Shown: positions 42,777 to 52,648, counted from the stretch's first letter. The stretch: 64,000 bases of DNA from Streptococcus suis (GCF_017601095.1 NZ_JAGFUX010000004.1:62001-126000); one strand, 5' to 3'. Program-made: numbers and translations. The notes: generated from the letters alone by a model not told the origin.

Positions 42777-44031
42777 TTTTGATATCGACCAGATTGCAGC
42801 AACAAGTTTGGGGCAACGGGATAAAACAACTGAGATTATTCAAGCGACGCCGGTTGGTGAGACCAAATCCGTTTCTTTCTTGGCACAGTTGACACCTGAA
42901 CAACAGGCTGGCATCGTGGCAAAGGCACCGCAGTTGGTAGATAATTTCTTGGCCAACCAAAACGCTTTGTTGGATTTCGGAAAGGAAGCCGTGGAAGAGG
43001 TTAATGCGACAGTAAACCATATCCTGTCTGAGCAGAAAAAAATCGAAATTCCTCAGGTGGATGAGTTGCTTGCCAATACCAATCGTGAGTTGAATGGATT
43101 TGTAGCCAAATACAAGGATGTTTCAACGACTGCCGAATTGGAGAAGAAACCTGGTTTCTTCCAACGCTTGTTTAAGCAGACCAAGAACGATTTACAAGAG
43201 TTTTACTTTGATTCACAATCGATTGAAAAGCGCATGGACAGCATGGCAGCTAGTGTTGTTAAACAAGAAGAAGTCTTGGCGCGCAATATTGTGTCGGCAG
43301 AGCTACTAATCGAGAACAACACCAAGTCCATCGAAAACTTGGTGGGGGTAATTGCCTTTGTTGAGGCGACTGGTAAGGAAGCAGCAGAGCGTGCACAAGT
43401 TCTTCAAACCAGTCTGGCGAGTCTTGCCCCAACTTCTGTGGACTACCAAGTTACATCAGAGAAGTTGGCGCGTGTGACAGAAGTTGCCAATATCTTGGAA
43501 CAACAGCATTCAGAATACATGAGTCGCTTGTATGTAGCCTGGACAACCACTCCACAAATGCGCAATTTGGTCAAAGTTTCTTCTGACATGAAACAACGCT
43601 TGGGTATGCTCCGTCGCAACACCATTCCAACTATGAAATTGTCAATCGCTCAGCTGGGGATTTTGCAGCAGTCTATCAAATCTAGTCAGACAGCTGATGC
43701 TATTGTCAATGCTAACAATGCTGCCTTGCAGATGTTAGCGGACACCTCAAAAGAAGCTATTCCAATGATGGAAAGAACTGCACAAAACCCAACCTTATCG
43801 ATCACTTCTGTGACCAAATTAGCTGAAAGTTTGGTAGCACAAAACAACGGGATTATCGCTGCGATTGACGAAGGCAGACAAAAACGTCGTGAATTGGAGT
43901 CGGCGATTATTCGCTCTGCTGAAACTATCAATGATTCGGTGAAATTACGGGATGAGAAAATCATTGCTGCTTTACTGGATCAAGGACGTCAGGCGCAGAC
44001 AGAGGCAGAGCAAGTAGTAGAATCCGAATAA
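42763..44031 (+). CDS. telA: toxic anion resistance (TelA family) protein
   Basis: The 422-residue protein is almost wholly alpha-helical and carries TelA-family segments: PGFFQRLFKQTKNDLQEF (FFGKLFKKGKN-type), LEKRMDSM, LQTSLASLAPTSVDYQ, and the long C-terminal coiled region. Some relatives are tied to tellurite or envelope-stress resistance; the biochemistry is unknown. It follows xpaC with overlap and ends in a perfect palindromic terminator. Confidence 0.88.
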   Translation: MTGFNFDIDQIAATSLGQRDKTTEIIQATPVGETKSVSFLAQLTPEQQAGIVAKAPQLVDNFLANQNALLDFGKEAVEEVNATVNHILSEQKKIEIPQVDELLANTNRELNGFVAKYKDVSTTAELEKKPGFFQRLFKQTKNDLQEFYFDSQSIEKRMDSMAASVVKQEEVLARNIVSAELLIENNTKSIENLVGVIAFVEATGKEAAERAQVLQTSLASLAPTSVDYQVTSEKLARVTEVANILEQQHSEYMSRLYVAWTTTPQMRNLVKVSSDMKQRLGMLRRNTIPTMKLSIAQLGILQQSIKSSQTADAIVNANNAALQMLADTSKEAIPMMERTAQNPTLSITSVTKLAESLVAQNNGIIAAIDEGRQKRRELESAIIRSAETINDSVKLRDEKIIAALLDQGRQAQTEAEQVVESE

Positions 44032-44060
44032 AAAGAGCAGTTCATATGAACTGCTTTTAA
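44031..44060. terminator. bidirectional terminator between telA and the YitT gene
   Basis: AGCAGTTCATATGAACTGCT (44036-44055) is a perfect palindrome with A-run before and T-run after. It serves both convergent genes. Confidence 0.85.
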
Positions 44061-44938
44061 TCTTTAGGAATAGGATTTTTATTGCTATCGAGGGTGAAGC
44101 CTTCTCCTAAGACTTCGTGTGCATCGAGGATGGTAATAAAGGCATGGGGGTCGATACGATGTATCAAGTCCTTCATCTCTTGGAGTTGGCTTTTATAGAT
44201 GACTGAATAGACCATATGTATATCACGTCGACTGTAGAAACCCTGCGCCTTGATAAAGGTGATTCCTCGTTCAATTTCCACATCGATAGCTGTTGCTAAT
44301 TCTTCTGATTTTTCGCTGATAATCATTACACCCTTGCTTCCGTAACCTCCATCGCTGATAAAGTCAATCACTCGCGATGCAATGGTCACCATGAGGAGAG
44401 TATAAAGTACGGTCCGCAGGTTTTGGGACACCAAGACCGTCAATGTTAAGACCAAGAGGTCGATGGCAAGGATAATCTTTCCAATTGAAAATTGGCTATA
44501 TCGGTGGCCAATGCGGGCTAGTATATCTGCTCCCCCTGTCGTGCCGCCTGCCTTAAAGATGATGCCAAGGCCTAGACCAACAATGATACCGCTCAACATA
44601 CTGACGATGAGCAAATCGCCTTCTAAATTGACTTGGAGTGGGAGATTTTCAAAGAGAATCAACCAAAGGGTCACTGCAAAAGTACCGATGAGAGAATAGA
44701 TAAGTGTTCTATGGCCTAAAATCCGCCACCCCAGAATGAATAGAGGGATATTGATGACAATATTCATCACCCAGGGTTGAATGCCAAACAGGTAAAAGAT
44801 AATTAAGTTAATCCCTGTCACCCCTCCTTCATAGAGGTGATTTGGCATGACCAGGTAGTTCAGTCCGAAGGAAAATAGACCTGCGCCTATAAGAATCAGA
44901 CAGATTTTTTTCAATTGAATAGGATATGCTAATTTCAA
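44057..44938 (-). CDS. YitT-family (DUF161/DUF2179) membrane protein
   Basis: The 293-residue protein has five or six hydrophobic helices (LILIGAGLFSFGLNYLVMP, YEGGVTGINLIIFYLFG, IFKAGGTTGGADILARI) and a cytosolic C-terminal domain ending with the DUF2179 pattern (YSVIYKSQLQEMKDLIHRIDPHAFI). Function unknown for the family. It is a single gene with AAAGGATGGAAATATC before the ATG. Confidence 0.9.
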   Translation of the reverse strand: MKLAYPIQLKKICLILIGAGLFSFGLNYLVMPNHLYEGGVTGINLIIFYLFGIQPWVMNIVINIPLFILGWRILGHRTLIYSLIGTFAVTLWLILFENLPLQVNLEGDLLIVSMLSGIIVGLGLGIIFKAGGTTGGADILARIGHRYSQFSIGKIILAIDLLVLTLTVLVSQNLRTVLYTLLMVTIASRVIDFISDGGYGSKGVMIISEKSEELATAIDVEIERGITFIKAQGFYSRRDIHMVYSVIYKSQLQEMKDLIHRIDPHAFITILDAHEVLGEGFTLDSNKNPIPKD

Positions 44939-45077
44939 GATATTTCCATCCTTTTTGCGTTCTTATGACCATTCTATCAGATTTTTAAAGCGCTAACAAG
45001 CAAATTCAAGGTGCTTTTTTGCTGGATTTTTGGTAAAATAAATGGAAATAGTTTTGAAAGTAGGAATAAGAAACCAG

Positions 45078-45710
45078 ATGAGCAAGGGATTTTTGATATC
45101 AATTGAAGGGCCAGATGGGGCTGGAAAAACCACCGTTCTCCAAGAGTTGCTTCCAGCTTTAGAAATCTTGGGAAGGGAGATTGTGACAACACGAGAGCCT
45201 GGCGGAGTCTCCATTGCAGAAGCGATTCGATCCATTATTTTGAATCCTGAGAACACGGAGATGGATGATAAGACAGAACTGCTCTTGTTTGTTGCTGCGC
45301 GTCGCCAGCACTTGATGGAAAAAATTCTGCCTCCATTGAAAAGAGGAGCCCTTGTAATTATTGATCGTTTTATTGATTCCTCAATTGCCTACCAAGGGTT
45401 TGGTCGTGGTTTAGATGTGGATGATATCAACTGGCTCAACGCTTATGCGACAGATGGGTTGAAACCTGATTTGACGCTTTATTTTGATATTGACGTGGAA
45501 GAGGGACTGGCTCGGATCGCTCGAAATGCTAGTCGAGATGTGGACCGTTTGGACATGGAGAAAATCGATATGCATCAACGTGTTCGCCAAGGTTACTTGT
45601 CTATTTTGGAAAAAGAGAGTGACCGAGTGGTAAGAATTGACGCGAGTCAAGATTTGGCAGCTGTAACAGCGCAAGCCTTAGCTGTGATTGAAGAAAAACT
45701 CAAGGCCTAG
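45078..45710 (+). CDS. tmk: thymidylate kinase
   Basis: Tmk makes dTDP from dTMP. The start at 45078 ([19 protein letters not shown]) places the P-loop at residues 11-19 as in the family; a longer in-frame start adds 12 residues without a ribosome site. Also present are TREPGGV, the [14 protein letters not shown] segment and the [11 protein letters not shown] lid. Length 210 is usual. holB follows after one base, the classical tmk-holB-yabA-rsmI order. Confidence 0.96.
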   Translation: MSKGFLISIEGPDGAGKTTVLQELLPALEILGREIVTTREPGGVSIAEAIRSIILNPENTEMDDKTELLLFVAARRQHLMEKILPPLKRGALVIIDRFIDSSIAYQGFGRGLDVDDINWLNAYATDGLKPDLTLYFDIDVEEGLARIARNASRDVDRLDMEKIDMHQRVRQGYLSILEKESDRVVRIDASQDLAAVTAQALAVIEEKLKA

Positions 45711-45711
45711 C

Positions 45712-46605
45712 ATGAAACAAGAACAATTAAGGGAATTGCAACCCAAGGTATTTTCCTATTTTCAATCTGTGATGACACAAGGTCGTTTGGCCCATGCCTA
45801 TTTGTTTTCAGGTGATTTTGCCAGCTATGAGATGGCTATCTTTCTCAGCCAGTCACTCTTTTGTCAGGAAAAAGAAGGTGCCCTTGCCTGTGGTCACTGT
45901 CGGACTTGTCGACTGATTGAAGAGGGACAGTTTTCAGATGTGACCATATTGGCGCCCCAAGGAAATCTGATTAAAACGGAAACGGTTCGTGACTTGGTAA
46001 AGGATTTTTCACGCTCTGGTTTTGAATCCAATCAGCAGGTTTTTATCATCCGCGAAGCAGAAAAGATGCATGCCAATGCTGCTAATTCGCTTCTCAAGGT
46101 CATGGAAGAGCCTCAGAGTAAGATTCACCTCTTTCTGCTTACCAACCAGGAAGAAGCGGTTCTTCCAACTATTAAAAGTCGGACGCAGATTGTTGCATTT
46201 CCCAAAAATCAACCACTAATTGTACGAAAACTTGAAGAAGCGGGTCTCTTGCGCAACCAAGCGGTCTTAACCGCACAACTTGTTTCCCAACTCGATCAAG
46301 CCTTGGACTTGGCTAAGAATAAGTCTTATTTGGATTTACTTGCGATTTGTCGGAAATTTGTAGACAGTCTATTACAGTCACAAGATAGGGCTTTCCTTTT
46401 GGTACCCCAGTTAGTTGCCTTGGCGGTGGAAAAAGCAGAGCAGGCTCGTTTGTTTGAACTACTAACCTGTTTGTTGGCTGACCAGATGGCAGAGAGAAAG
46501 GCAAGACAATTGCTAACCGCCAGCCTTTCTGCCAAAAAAATGTGGCAGGCCAATGTCAGTTTGCAGAATACTTTGGAATACTTAGTCTTACAAACTCAGA
46601 ATTAG
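45712..46605 (+). CDS. holB: DNA polymerase III delta' subunit
   Basis: The 297-residue clamp-loader subunit shows [13 protein letters not shown] in place of a good P-loop, the zinc cluster [17 protein letters not shown], and [29 protein letters not shown] (the DEAD-box-like Walker B region of delta'), with SRTQIVAF at the sensor. It lacks a working ATP site, as delta' normally does. The ATG follows the tmk stop by one base. Confidence 0.94.
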   Translation: MKQEQLRELQPKVFSYFQSVMTQGRLAHAYLFSGDFASYEMAIFLSQSLFCQEKEGALACGHCRTCRLIEEGQFSDVTILAPQGNLIKTETVRDLVKDFSRSGFESNQQVFIIREAEKMHANAANSLLKVMEEPQSKIHLFLLTNQEEAVLPTIKSRTQIVAFPKNQPLIVRKLEEAGLLRNQAVLTAQLVSQLDQALDLAKNKSYLDLLAICRKFVDSLLQSQDRAFLLVPQLVALAVEKAEQARLFELLTCLLADQMAERKARQLLTASLSAKKMWQANVSLQNTLEYLVLQTQN

Positions 46606-46616
46606 AAAGGAAGAAG

Positions 46617-46934
46617 ATGGATAAGAGAGAACTGTTTGATGCTTTAGAAGACTTTTCACAACAACTTTTGACGACACTTGCTGAGGTTGAGGCCATTCAA
46701 AACCACTTACGAGGAGTGATTGAAGAAAATACGGCTCTTCGTTTGGAAAACTCAAAACTGCGTGAACGTCTGGCAAAAGATTCGACCGTTTCAGCAAAAA
46801 ATTCTAATTCTGGCAAGGAAAACCTACGTCATGTCTATGAAGATGGCTTTCATATCTGCAACTATGATTATGGGAAACGACGTGACAACGACGAACCCTG
46901 CATGTTTTGTGATGAACTATTGAATCGAGAATAG
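46617..46934 (+). CDS. yabA: replication initiation control protein YabA
   Basis: The 105-residue protein has an N-terminal leucine-zipper-like coiled coil ([20 protein letters not shown], then [15 protein letters not shown]) and a C-terminal zinc cluster with one His and three Cys ([20 protein letters not shown]). YabA binds DnaA and the clamp DnaN and limits re-initiation. The start at 46617 follows AGAAAGGAAG. rsmI begins one base after its stop. Confidence 0.94.
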   Translation: MDKRELFDALEDFSQQLLTTLAEVEAIQNHLRGVIEENTALRLENSKLRERLAKDSTVSAKNSNSGKENLRHVYEDGFHICNYDYGKRRDNDEPCMFCDELLNRE

Positions 46935-46935
46935 C

Positions 46936-47799
46936 ATGAAAGTACAAAAATCATTTAAAGGGAATCAGGCAATTGGGAGTCTTTATCTTGTGCCGACCCC
47001 CATTGGTAACTTACAAGATATGACCTTCAGAGCCATTCAAACCTTGAAGGATGTTGATTATATTGCGGCGGAGGACACTCGAAACACAGGACTTTTGCTC
47101 AAACATTTTGAGATTGACACAAAGCAAGCCTCTTTTCATGAACACAATGCCCATGAAAAAATTCCTGTCTTGATAAATTGGCTCAAGTCGGGCCAGTCCA
47201 TTGCCCAGGTGTCTGATGCAGGCTTGCCTTCTATCTCGGATCCTGGTCATGACTTAGTAAAGGCAGCCATTGCAGAAAATATTCCTGTTGTGGCATTGCC
47301 TGGGGCGTCCGCAGGAATTACAGCCTTAATTGCCTCTGGCTTGGCTCCCCAACCGCATATTTTCTACGGTTTTTTGCCTAGAAAAGCAGGGCAGCAAAAG
47401 GATTTTTTCCAAGAAAAGCGTGCCTATCCTGAAACCCAGATTTTCTATGAATCTCCTTATCGGGTGGCGGACACCCTGGAAAATATACTATCTGTCTATG
47501 GGGATCGTCAGGTGACCATCGTTCGTGAATTGACCAAGCTCTATGAAGAGTACCAGCGAGGAAGTATCACTGAAGTTCTAGATTATCTGAAGGAAAATCC
47601 TCTTAAGGGAGAGTGTTTAATAATTGTGGCAGGTGCTGGTGAAGAAGAACTACCGACCGCAGATGGTGTGGATCTAAAAACCGAGGTCGAAAAGGAAATC
47701 GCTGGTGGCTTCAAGCCAAACCAGGCTATCAAAGAGGTTGCCAAACGCTATCAGCTCAAAAAACAAGAAGTATACGATGTGTATCATGGACTAGGATGA
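46936..47799 (+). CDS. rsmI: 16S rRNA (cytidine-1402 2'-O)-methyltransferase
   Basis: RsmI methylates the ribose of C1402 in the decoding centre. The 287-residue protein shows LYLVPTPIGNLQDMTFRAIQ, AEDTRNTGLLLKHFEI, VSDAGLPSISDPGHDLV and PGASAGITALIASGL, which make up the SAM pocket of this tetrapyrrole-methylase-like family. It is last in the tmk-holB-yabA-rsmI operon, and its stop codon lies in the loop of a terminator. Confidence 0.95.
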   Translation: MKVQKSFKGNQAIGSLYLVPTPIGNLQDMTFRAIQTLKDVDYIAAEDTRNTGLLLKHFEIDTKQASFHEHNAHEKIPVLINWLKSGQSIAQVSDAGLPSISDPGHDLVKAAIAENIPVVALPGASAGITALIASGLAPQPHIFYGFLPRKAGQQKDFFQEKRAYPETQIFYESPYRVADTLENILSVYGDRQVTIVRELTKLYEEYQRGSITEVLDYLKENPLKGECLIIVAGAGEEELPTADGVDLKTEVEKEIAGGFKPNQAIKEVAKRYQLKKQEVYDVYHGLG

Positions 47800-47812
47800 G
47801 ACCTAGTCTTTT
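47789..47812 (+). terminator. rsmI terminator
   Basis: GACTAGG and CCTAGTC pair around a six-base loop that contains the rsmI stop codon; TTTT follows. Confidence 0.7.
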
Positions 47813-47854
47813 GCTATTTCCGTATCTTTTCTGAGAATTAAGGTAACTTTATGG

Positions 47855-47880
47855 AATTTTCTGAATTCTTGTGATATAAT
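47855..47880 (+). promoter_or_regulatory. serC promoter with a partial CodY-like motif
   Basis: The -10 is TGATATAAT (ending 47880). Just upstream AATTTTCTGAATTCT (47855-47869) matches 12 of 15 positions of the CodY box; only the left half is complete. CodY control is possible but not well supported. Confidence 0.4.
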
Positions 47881-47909
47881 GAACACATTACATTTTTTGG
47901 AGGGATACT

Positions 47910-49001
47910 ATGACTATCTACAACTTCTCTGCAGGCCCTGCAGTATTGCCAAAACCAGTTTTGGAACGTGCTCAAGCGGAATTGCTTGACTATAACGGAT
48001 CGGGTATGAGTGTGTTGGAGATGTCCCATCGCTCCAAGGATTTCGAAGCGATTATCAAGGGAGCAGAGGCTACCCTCCGCGAACTCATGGCCGTTCCAGA
48101 CAATTACAAGGTCCTTTTTTTACAAGGCGGAGCATCTTTGGAGTTCACCATGATTCCTTTGAATTTTGCCAAGGGCAAGAAAGCCTACTATCTAGCTGGC
48201 GGCTCTTGGGGCAAAAAAGCCTATACAGAGGCTGTCAAACTGTCTAAGTCTTTTGATTTCGAGCCAATCTTGTTGGGATCAACAGAAGACATTACCTATG
48301 CAGAATTACCGACCTTTGATAAAAATGACATTGACCCAAGTGCAGCCTATGTTCACTTGACAACTAACAATACCATTGAAGGAACGGCTGTCTACGACAT
48401 TCCTGATACCAACGGTGTTCCTGTTATCGGCGATATGTCGTCAAACATCTTGGCAGCTCGCTACAATGTAAAAGATTTTGCCATGATTTATGCAGGGGCT
48501 CAGAAGAACATCGGGCCTGCTGGTGTGACGGTGGTGATCATCCGAGAAGATTTCCTTAATGATGAGCCAGTCTTGTCTAGTATGCTAGACTACCGCATTC
48601 AAGCAGATAATGAATCGCTTTACAATACGCCACCTGCATACTCTATCTACATTTCCAAACTTGTCTTTGAATGGGTCAAGGAAATTGGCGGTGTAGATGA
48701 AATGGAAAAAATCAACCGCGAAAAAGCAGGTCTGCTCTATGACTATATTGACGCGTCAGCTTTTTACAGCAACCCTGTCCGTAAAAAAGAAGAACGTTCA
48801 GTAGCCAATATTCCCTTTGTGTCACCAAGCGAGGAGTTGGATGCTAAGTTTGTCAAAGAAGCGACAGCAGCAGGCTTCAAGAACATCAAGGGACACCGTT
48901 CTGTTGGCGGTATGCGGGCGTCACTTTACAATGCCTTCCCACGTCAAGGTGTAGTTGATTTGATCGACTTTATGAAGAAATTTGCAGCGGAGAATGCCTA
49001 A
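47910..49001 (+). CDS. serC: phosphoserine aminotransferase
   Basis: SerC converts 3-phosphohydroxypyruvate to phosphoserine with glutamate as donor. The 363-residue PLP enzyme begins [20 protein letters not shown] and has [46 protein letters not shown] with the PLP lysine and [21 protein letters not shown] precedes the ATG. Its stop overlaps the next start (TAATG). serA follows two genes later, so this is a serine biosynthesis operon; serB is not in the window. Confidence 0.97.
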   Translation: MTIYNFSAGPAVLPKPVLERAQAELLDYNGSGMSVLEMSHRSKDFEAIIKGAEATLRELMAVPDNYKVLFLQGGASLEFTMIPLNFAKGKKAYYLAGGSWGKKAYTEAVKLSKSFDFEPILLGSTEDITYAELPTFDKNDIDPSAAYVHLTTNNTIEGTAVYDIPDTNGVPVIGDMSSNILAARYNVKDFAMIYAGAQKNIGPAGVTVVIIREDFLNDEPVLSSMLDYRIQADNESLYNTPPAYSIYISKLVFEWVKEIGGVDEMEKINREKAGLLYDYIDASAFYSNPVRKKEERSVANIPFVSPSEELDAKFVKEATAAGFKNIKGHRSVGGMRASLYNAFPRQGVVDLIDFMKKFAAENA

Positions 49002-49558
49002 TGGAAATTCGCTTAGCTCATCCTAATGAAGTAGGAGCAATTTGTCAGATTATTGATCAGGCAAAGGCTTTCCTAGCAGCTTCTGGCAGTAGCCAGTGGC
49101 AAGGTGCTTATCCTGATCAAGATACGATTTTTGATGATATTTTAACAGGTAAGGGCTATGTTGGTCTGGTGGACGGTAAGCTTGCTGTTTATGCGGCTGT
49201 ATTTCGTGGGACAGAGGCTGCTTATGAAGCCATTTATGACGGCAAGTGGCAGCATAACAATCCCCTTTATACGACCATTCACCGTGTGGCAGTAGCCAAG
49301 GAGTATCAAGGTCAAGGCGTCGTTCAGACCTTCCTGCAAGGGATTATCGAAGGGCAAAAAGGACCTGATTTCCGCTGTGACACCCATGAGAAAAATCTGC
49401 CCATGCAGCACATTCTGGAAAAGCTAGGCTTTGTCTATTGTGGCAAGGTGCCCTTGGACGGTGAACGTTTAGCCTATCAAAAAATCAAGCATAAGAGCGA
49501 ACGCAGTCTCTATCAGGAGATTAGTGAAGACGATCGTTGGTTGCTTGGAAATAATTAA
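49001..49558 (+). CDS. GNAT-family N-acetyltransferase
   Basis: The 185-residue protein has the GNAT core: IRLAHPNEVGAICQIIDQA at the N-terminus, IHRVAVAKEYQGQGVVQTFLQ forming the acetyl-CoA loop (Q-x-x-G-x-V/A), and FRCDTHEKNLPMQHILEKLGFVYCGK. The substrate is unknown. It is translationally coupled to serC by a TAATG overlap and lies inside the serine operon; whether it acts in that pathway is not known. Confidence 0.85.
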   Translation: MEIRLAHPNEVGAICQIIDQAKAFLAASGSSQWQGAYPDQDTIFDDILTGKGYVGLVDGKLAVYAAVFRGTEAAYEAIYDGKWQHNNPLYTTIHRVAVAKEYQGQGVVQTFLQGIIEGQKGPDFRCDTHEKNLPMQHILEKLGFVYCGKVPLDGERLAYQKIKHKSERSLYQEISEDDRWLLGNN

Positions 49559-49575
49559 AAATATGAAAGAAAGTC

Positions 49576-49601
49576 AGGCGGAGGCTCATCCGCCTTTTTA
49601 G
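49576..49601 (+). terminator. intra-operon terminator-like hairpin before serA
   Basis: AGGCGGA and TCCGCCT pair around GGCTCA and are followed by TTTT. serA starts only about ten bases later with no promoter in between, so this is more likely a partial terminator or attenuator-like element. Confidence 0.7.
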
Positions 49602-49610
49602 GTAAGAATA

Positions 49611-50792
49611 ATGGTATTTAGCGTACGAACATTTAACAATATTAACCAAGTTGGTCTCAAGGAATTGGGCAATCGTTTCCAGATTGACGGAGACCATGCT
49701 GCCAATCCAGATGCCTTTATTATCCGTTCTGAGAATTTGCATGGTTTTGATTTTCCTGAAAATCTCAAGGCTATTGCTCGTGCAGGTGCAGGGACCAATA
49801 ATATTCCTATCGAGGAAGCGACTGAGAAGGGAATTGTGGTCTTCAATACTCCAGGAGCCAATGCCAATGCGGTTAAGGAAGCGGTCATTGCTTCCATCCT
49901 CTTGTCAGCCCGTGACTATATCGGGGCGAAAGCTTGGACCAATACTTTGTCAGGTGATGATGTGCCTAAGCAAGTAGAAGCTGGTAAGAAACAGTTTGCT
50001 GGGACAGAAATTTCAGGTAAGACTCTTGGTGTTATCGGACTGGGTGCGATTGGTGCTCGGATTGCCAACGATGCTCGCCGTCTGGGCATGAATGTATTGG
50101 GCTACGATCCTTATGTATCGATTGAAACGGCTTGGAGTATTTCCAGCCATGTCAAACGGATTGATGACTTGAAGGAAATTTTTACGCAGGCGGATTACAT
50201 CACAGTCCATGTTCCTCTGACGGATAAGACTCGTGAACTCTTCAATGCTGCCACCTTTGGTTTGATGAAAAAAGGAACGACCTTAATCAACTTTGCTCGT
50301 GGTGAACTGGTCAACAATGCCGACTTGTTTGAAGCCATTGAAGCAGGAGTTATCAAGAATTACATCACTGACTTTGGTACGGAAGAAGTGCTCAACAAGG
50401 ACAAAATCATCGTCTTCCCGCACGTGGGTGGCTCAACGGAGGAAGCGGAGCTCAACTGTGCCATTGCGGCTGGTCAGACCATTCGTCGCTTTATGGAGAC
50501 TGGTGAAATCATCAATTCAGTCAATTTCCCAAATGTCAAGCAAGTGCTGGATGCACCATACCGTATTACGCTGATAAACAAAAATATTCCAAATATTGTT
50601 GCAAAAATTACTACGTCAGTCTCTGAACTAGGTATTAACATTGACAATATCATCAACAAGTCAAAAGGTGACTATGCCTATACCTTGCTAGACTTGGATG
50701 AGGCAGATAAGAGTAAAATTGACGCTTTGGTTACTAAATTTGAAGCAACGGAAGCCATTGTCAAGGTTCGAGTCATTCAAAATAAAAACTAA
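49611..50792 (+). CDS. serA: D-3-phosphoglycerate dehydrogenase
   Basis: SerA oxidises 3-phosphoglycerate to phosphohydroxypyruvate with NAD, the first step to serine. The 393-residue protein has ARAGAGTNNIPIEEATEKGI, the Rossmann motif LGVIGLGAIGARIAND, NFARGELVNNADL, and the catalytic-site VFPHVGGSTEEA. A C-terminal ACT domain (ITLINKNIPNIVAKITTSVS) probably gives feedback control by serine. The ribosome site is weak. It overlaps no gene; ogt begins two bases after its stop. Confidence 0.95.
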   Translation: MVFSVRTFNNINQVGLKELGNRFQIDGDHAANPDAFIIRSENLHGFDFPENLKAIARAGAGTNNIPIEEATEKGIVVFNTPGANANAVKEAVIASILLSARDYIGAKAWTNTLSGDDVPKQVEAGKKQFAGTEISGKTLGVIGLGAIGARIANDARRLGMNVLGYDPYVSIETAWSISSHVKRIDDLKEIFTQADYITVHVPLTDKTRELFNAATFGLMKKGTTLINFARGELVNNADLFEAIEAGVIKNYITDFGTEEVLNKDKIIVFPHVGGSTEEAELNCAIAAGQTIRRFMETGEIINSVNFPNVKQVLDAPYRITLINKNIPNIVAKITTSVSELGINIDNIINKSKGDYAYTLLDLDEADKSKIDALVTKFEATEAIVKVRVIQNKN

Positions 50793-50794
50793 GT

Positions 50795-51301
50795 ATGTAC
50801 TTAAAAACGATCTATCAAAGTCCACTTGGACCTATGTCTCTTGTTGCTAGTGATAGGGGCTTGCGAGGTGCCTGGTTTGAGGACCAGAAGTATTTTGAAC
50901 GAGGACTAGCTGAAGAACCAGTTCTAGGCTCACATCCTATTTTAGATCAGACCAGTCTCTTGCTGGATGCTTATTTTTCAGGTGAGGAAGCGGATTTTTC
51001 TAACCTACCGCTTGAAGCTATTGGAACGGAATTTCAGGAAAAAGTCTGGACATTATTGAAAGAAATTCCTCATGGCCAGACGACTAGCTATGGACAACTT
51101 GCCCAGCAACTGAGAGTCTGTTCAGGGCAGGCAGTCGGTGGAGCAGTTGGGCGAAATCCCTATTCTGTCATCGTTCCCTGCCACCGTGTTCTCAATCAAA
51201 AAGGGCAGTTGACAGGCTATGCGGGAGGACTGGATAAAAAAATCTGGCTCTTGCAACACGAAAATCCATACTTTGAGGTGAAAGATGATTTTATTTTATG
51301 A
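50795..51301 (+). CDS. ogt: methylated-DNA--protein-cysteine methyltransferase
   Basis: Ogt repairs O6-methylguanine by transferring the methyl group to its own cysteine. The 168-residue protein has the helix-turn-helix region IPHGQTTSYGQLAQQL, AVGGAVGRNPYSVIVPCHRVL with the acceptor Cys in PCHRV, and GYAGGLDKKIWLLQHE. It is the fourth gene of the serC operon, and its end overlaps the next gene by 17 bases. Confidence 0.95.
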   Translation: MYLKTIYQSPLGPMSLVASDRGLRGAWFEDQKYFERGLAEEPVLGSHPILDQTSLLLDAYFSGEEADFSNLPLEAIGTEFQEKVWTLLKEIPHGQTTSYGQLAQQLRVCSGQAVGGAVGRNPYSVIVPCHRVLNQKGQLTGYAGGLDKKIWLLQHENPYFEVKDDFIL

Positions 51302-51638
51302 ATATCCCAAGTGTTCGACCTGTCGAGCAGCAAAAGCAGAGCTGAAAAGTTTGGGCTTGGAATTTGAAGCTATTGATATCAAGGCAACTCCTCCAAGTGC
51401 TGACCAGCTCAAATCCTGGATGGAAGCAACAGGTTTAGACCTGAAAAAGTATTTCAATACTTCAGGAAATAGTTACCGTGAACTAGGTCTGAAAGATAAA
51501 TTTGACAGCTTAACGGTGGATCAAGCATTAGACTTATTAGCTAATGATGGTATGTTGATTAAACGTCCTCTCTTGATTCAAGATGGAAAAATATTGCAGA
51601 TTGGCTATCGTACAAAATATGAAAATCTCGGCTTATAA
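51285..51638 (+). CDS. ArsC/Spx-family thioredoxin-fold protein
   Basis: The 117-residue protein starts MILFYEYPKCSTCRAAKAEL with a CxxC motif and has the ArsC-type FNTSGNSYRELGLKDK and LIKRPLLIQDGKILQIGYR. This subgroup (YffB/Spx-like) has not been tied to a firm function. It overlaps ogt by 17 bases. A terminator overlaps its stop codon. Confidence 0.85.
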   Translation: MILFYEYPKCSTCRAAKAELKSLGLEFEAIDIKATPPSADQLKSWMEATGLDLKKYFNTSGNSYRELGLKDKFDSLTVDQALDLLANDGMLIKRPLLIQDGKILQIGYRTKYENLGL

Positions 51639-51652
51639 GGCCGAGATTTTTT
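51622..51652 (+). terminator. terminator of the serC-arsC-like operon
   Basis: AAAATCTCGGC and GCCGAGATTTT form an 11-bp perfect stem with the stop codon in the loop region and TTTT after. Confidence 0.9.
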
Positions 51653-51653
51653 C

Positions 51654-52550
51654 TTAAAAGGCGTATTCAATAGAGATATATTCATAGTCTTTACGTAGCT
51701 GGTAGAGCATATCTTGCTTGTTGGCACGCAGTTCCGCAAAGCTACTAGGACTGACCTTGTGAAGGTGAATTTTGACCTTGAGCTGCATGCCTTGTTTGTA
51801 GATGAGAATATCCAAGTCTTCCTCTTCTTCCAAATAAGGCGTGAGAATATCATAGATATTGTCCCTCAAATCAGGTGCCTGAATGGTACCGTGTGCCAAT
51901 TCCATAAAAGCTGATTTCAAAAGTTGGAGTGGTTCTTTGAAGGAAATAACTGCAAGGGCAACCGTCACAAAGAAATCTCCTGTAAAATGCAGGAATTGGA
52001 GGGGACTATCCAGAGGGATGAAGGCTAGAAATAGAAAAGCAATACCGATGGCGGCTGAAATCAAGCCATCGATCAAGTTTCCTTTGGCCTCCGCTGCAAT
52101 GATGGTTGAGATATTGCCGATTTTTTGATTCATATAACGATTGTAGGCATATAGACCGAAGCAGACAACTAACATGATACTGGTGTAGGGGATAACAGGA
52201 CCAGTCGTCATCTGGTGTCCAATGCCATGTACAAAATAAGCAAAAGCTGTCGCTGCAGTTTCCAAAACTGCAAAAACAAGCAAGAGTAGGGTAGCCAAGG
52301 ACTTCATAATGGCATAGAGTGGCTCTAGAAAGTGAAGACCTTGTGGGAATCTTGCTGTTCTTCGATGGCTATTTTTGGAAATATAGAAGGCAACCACAGA
52401 TGATACAAAAGCAATTAAGGAGAAGACACTATCCAATAGAAGGGCATTTAAATCGGTCATAATGTAGACTGCGAGACCTGCCAAACCACTGACCCCATTG
52501 ACTAGGGCAGAGATGGTTAAAGAGCGCGCTTCAATTTTCTTTGGATCCAT
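51654..52550 (-). CDS. cation diffusion facilitator family transporter
   Basis: The 298-residue protein has about six membrane helices, starting EARSLTISALVNGVSGLAGL with LLLDSVFSLIAFVSSVVAFY, a histidine-containing YISKNSHRRTARFPQGLHFLEP, and a cytosolic C-terminal metallochaperone-like domain. The LLLDSVFS helix carries one Asp where CDF zinc sites usually show HxxxD/DxxxD, so the metal is uncertain. GGAGGAGAT precedes the ATG. Divergence from the classical zinc site is worth noting. Confidence 0.8.
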   Translation of the reverse strand: MDPKKIEARSLTISALVNGVSGLAGLAVYIMTDLNALLLDSVFSLIAFVSSVVAFYISKNSHRRTARFPQGLHFLEPLYAIMKSLATLLLLVFAVLETAATAFAYFVHGIGHQMTTGPVIPYTSIMLVVCFGLYAYNRYMNQKIGNISTIIAAEAKGNLIDGLISAAIGIAFLFLAFIPLDSPLQFLHFTGDFFVTVALAVISFKEPLQLLKSAFMELAHGTIQAPDLRDNIYDILTPYLEEEEDLDILIYKQGMQLKVKIHLHKVSPSSFAELRANKQDMLYQLRKDYEYISIEYAF

Positions 52551-52572
52551 TTATCTCCTCCTTAACTAGTTC

Positions 52573-52584
52573 ACTAAATTTAGT
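52573..52584. promoter_or_regulatory. 12-bp palindrome in the efflux gene promoter region
   Basis: ACTAAATTTAGT is a perfect palindrome next to a TATACT -10 candidate on the minus strand. It may be an operator; the regulator is unknown. Confidence 0.35.
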
Positions 52585-52623
52585 ATACTATATTCTGGAA
52601 GCGATTTCAAAAATATTGCTCAT

Positions 52624-52648
52624 AGAAAAAGAGGGAGATCCCTCTTTT
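52624..52648 (-). terminator. exoA terminator
   Basis: AAAAGAGGGA and TCCCTCTTTT form a perfect stem with a two-base loop region at the exoA stop; T-run on the minus strand. Confidence 0.85.
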
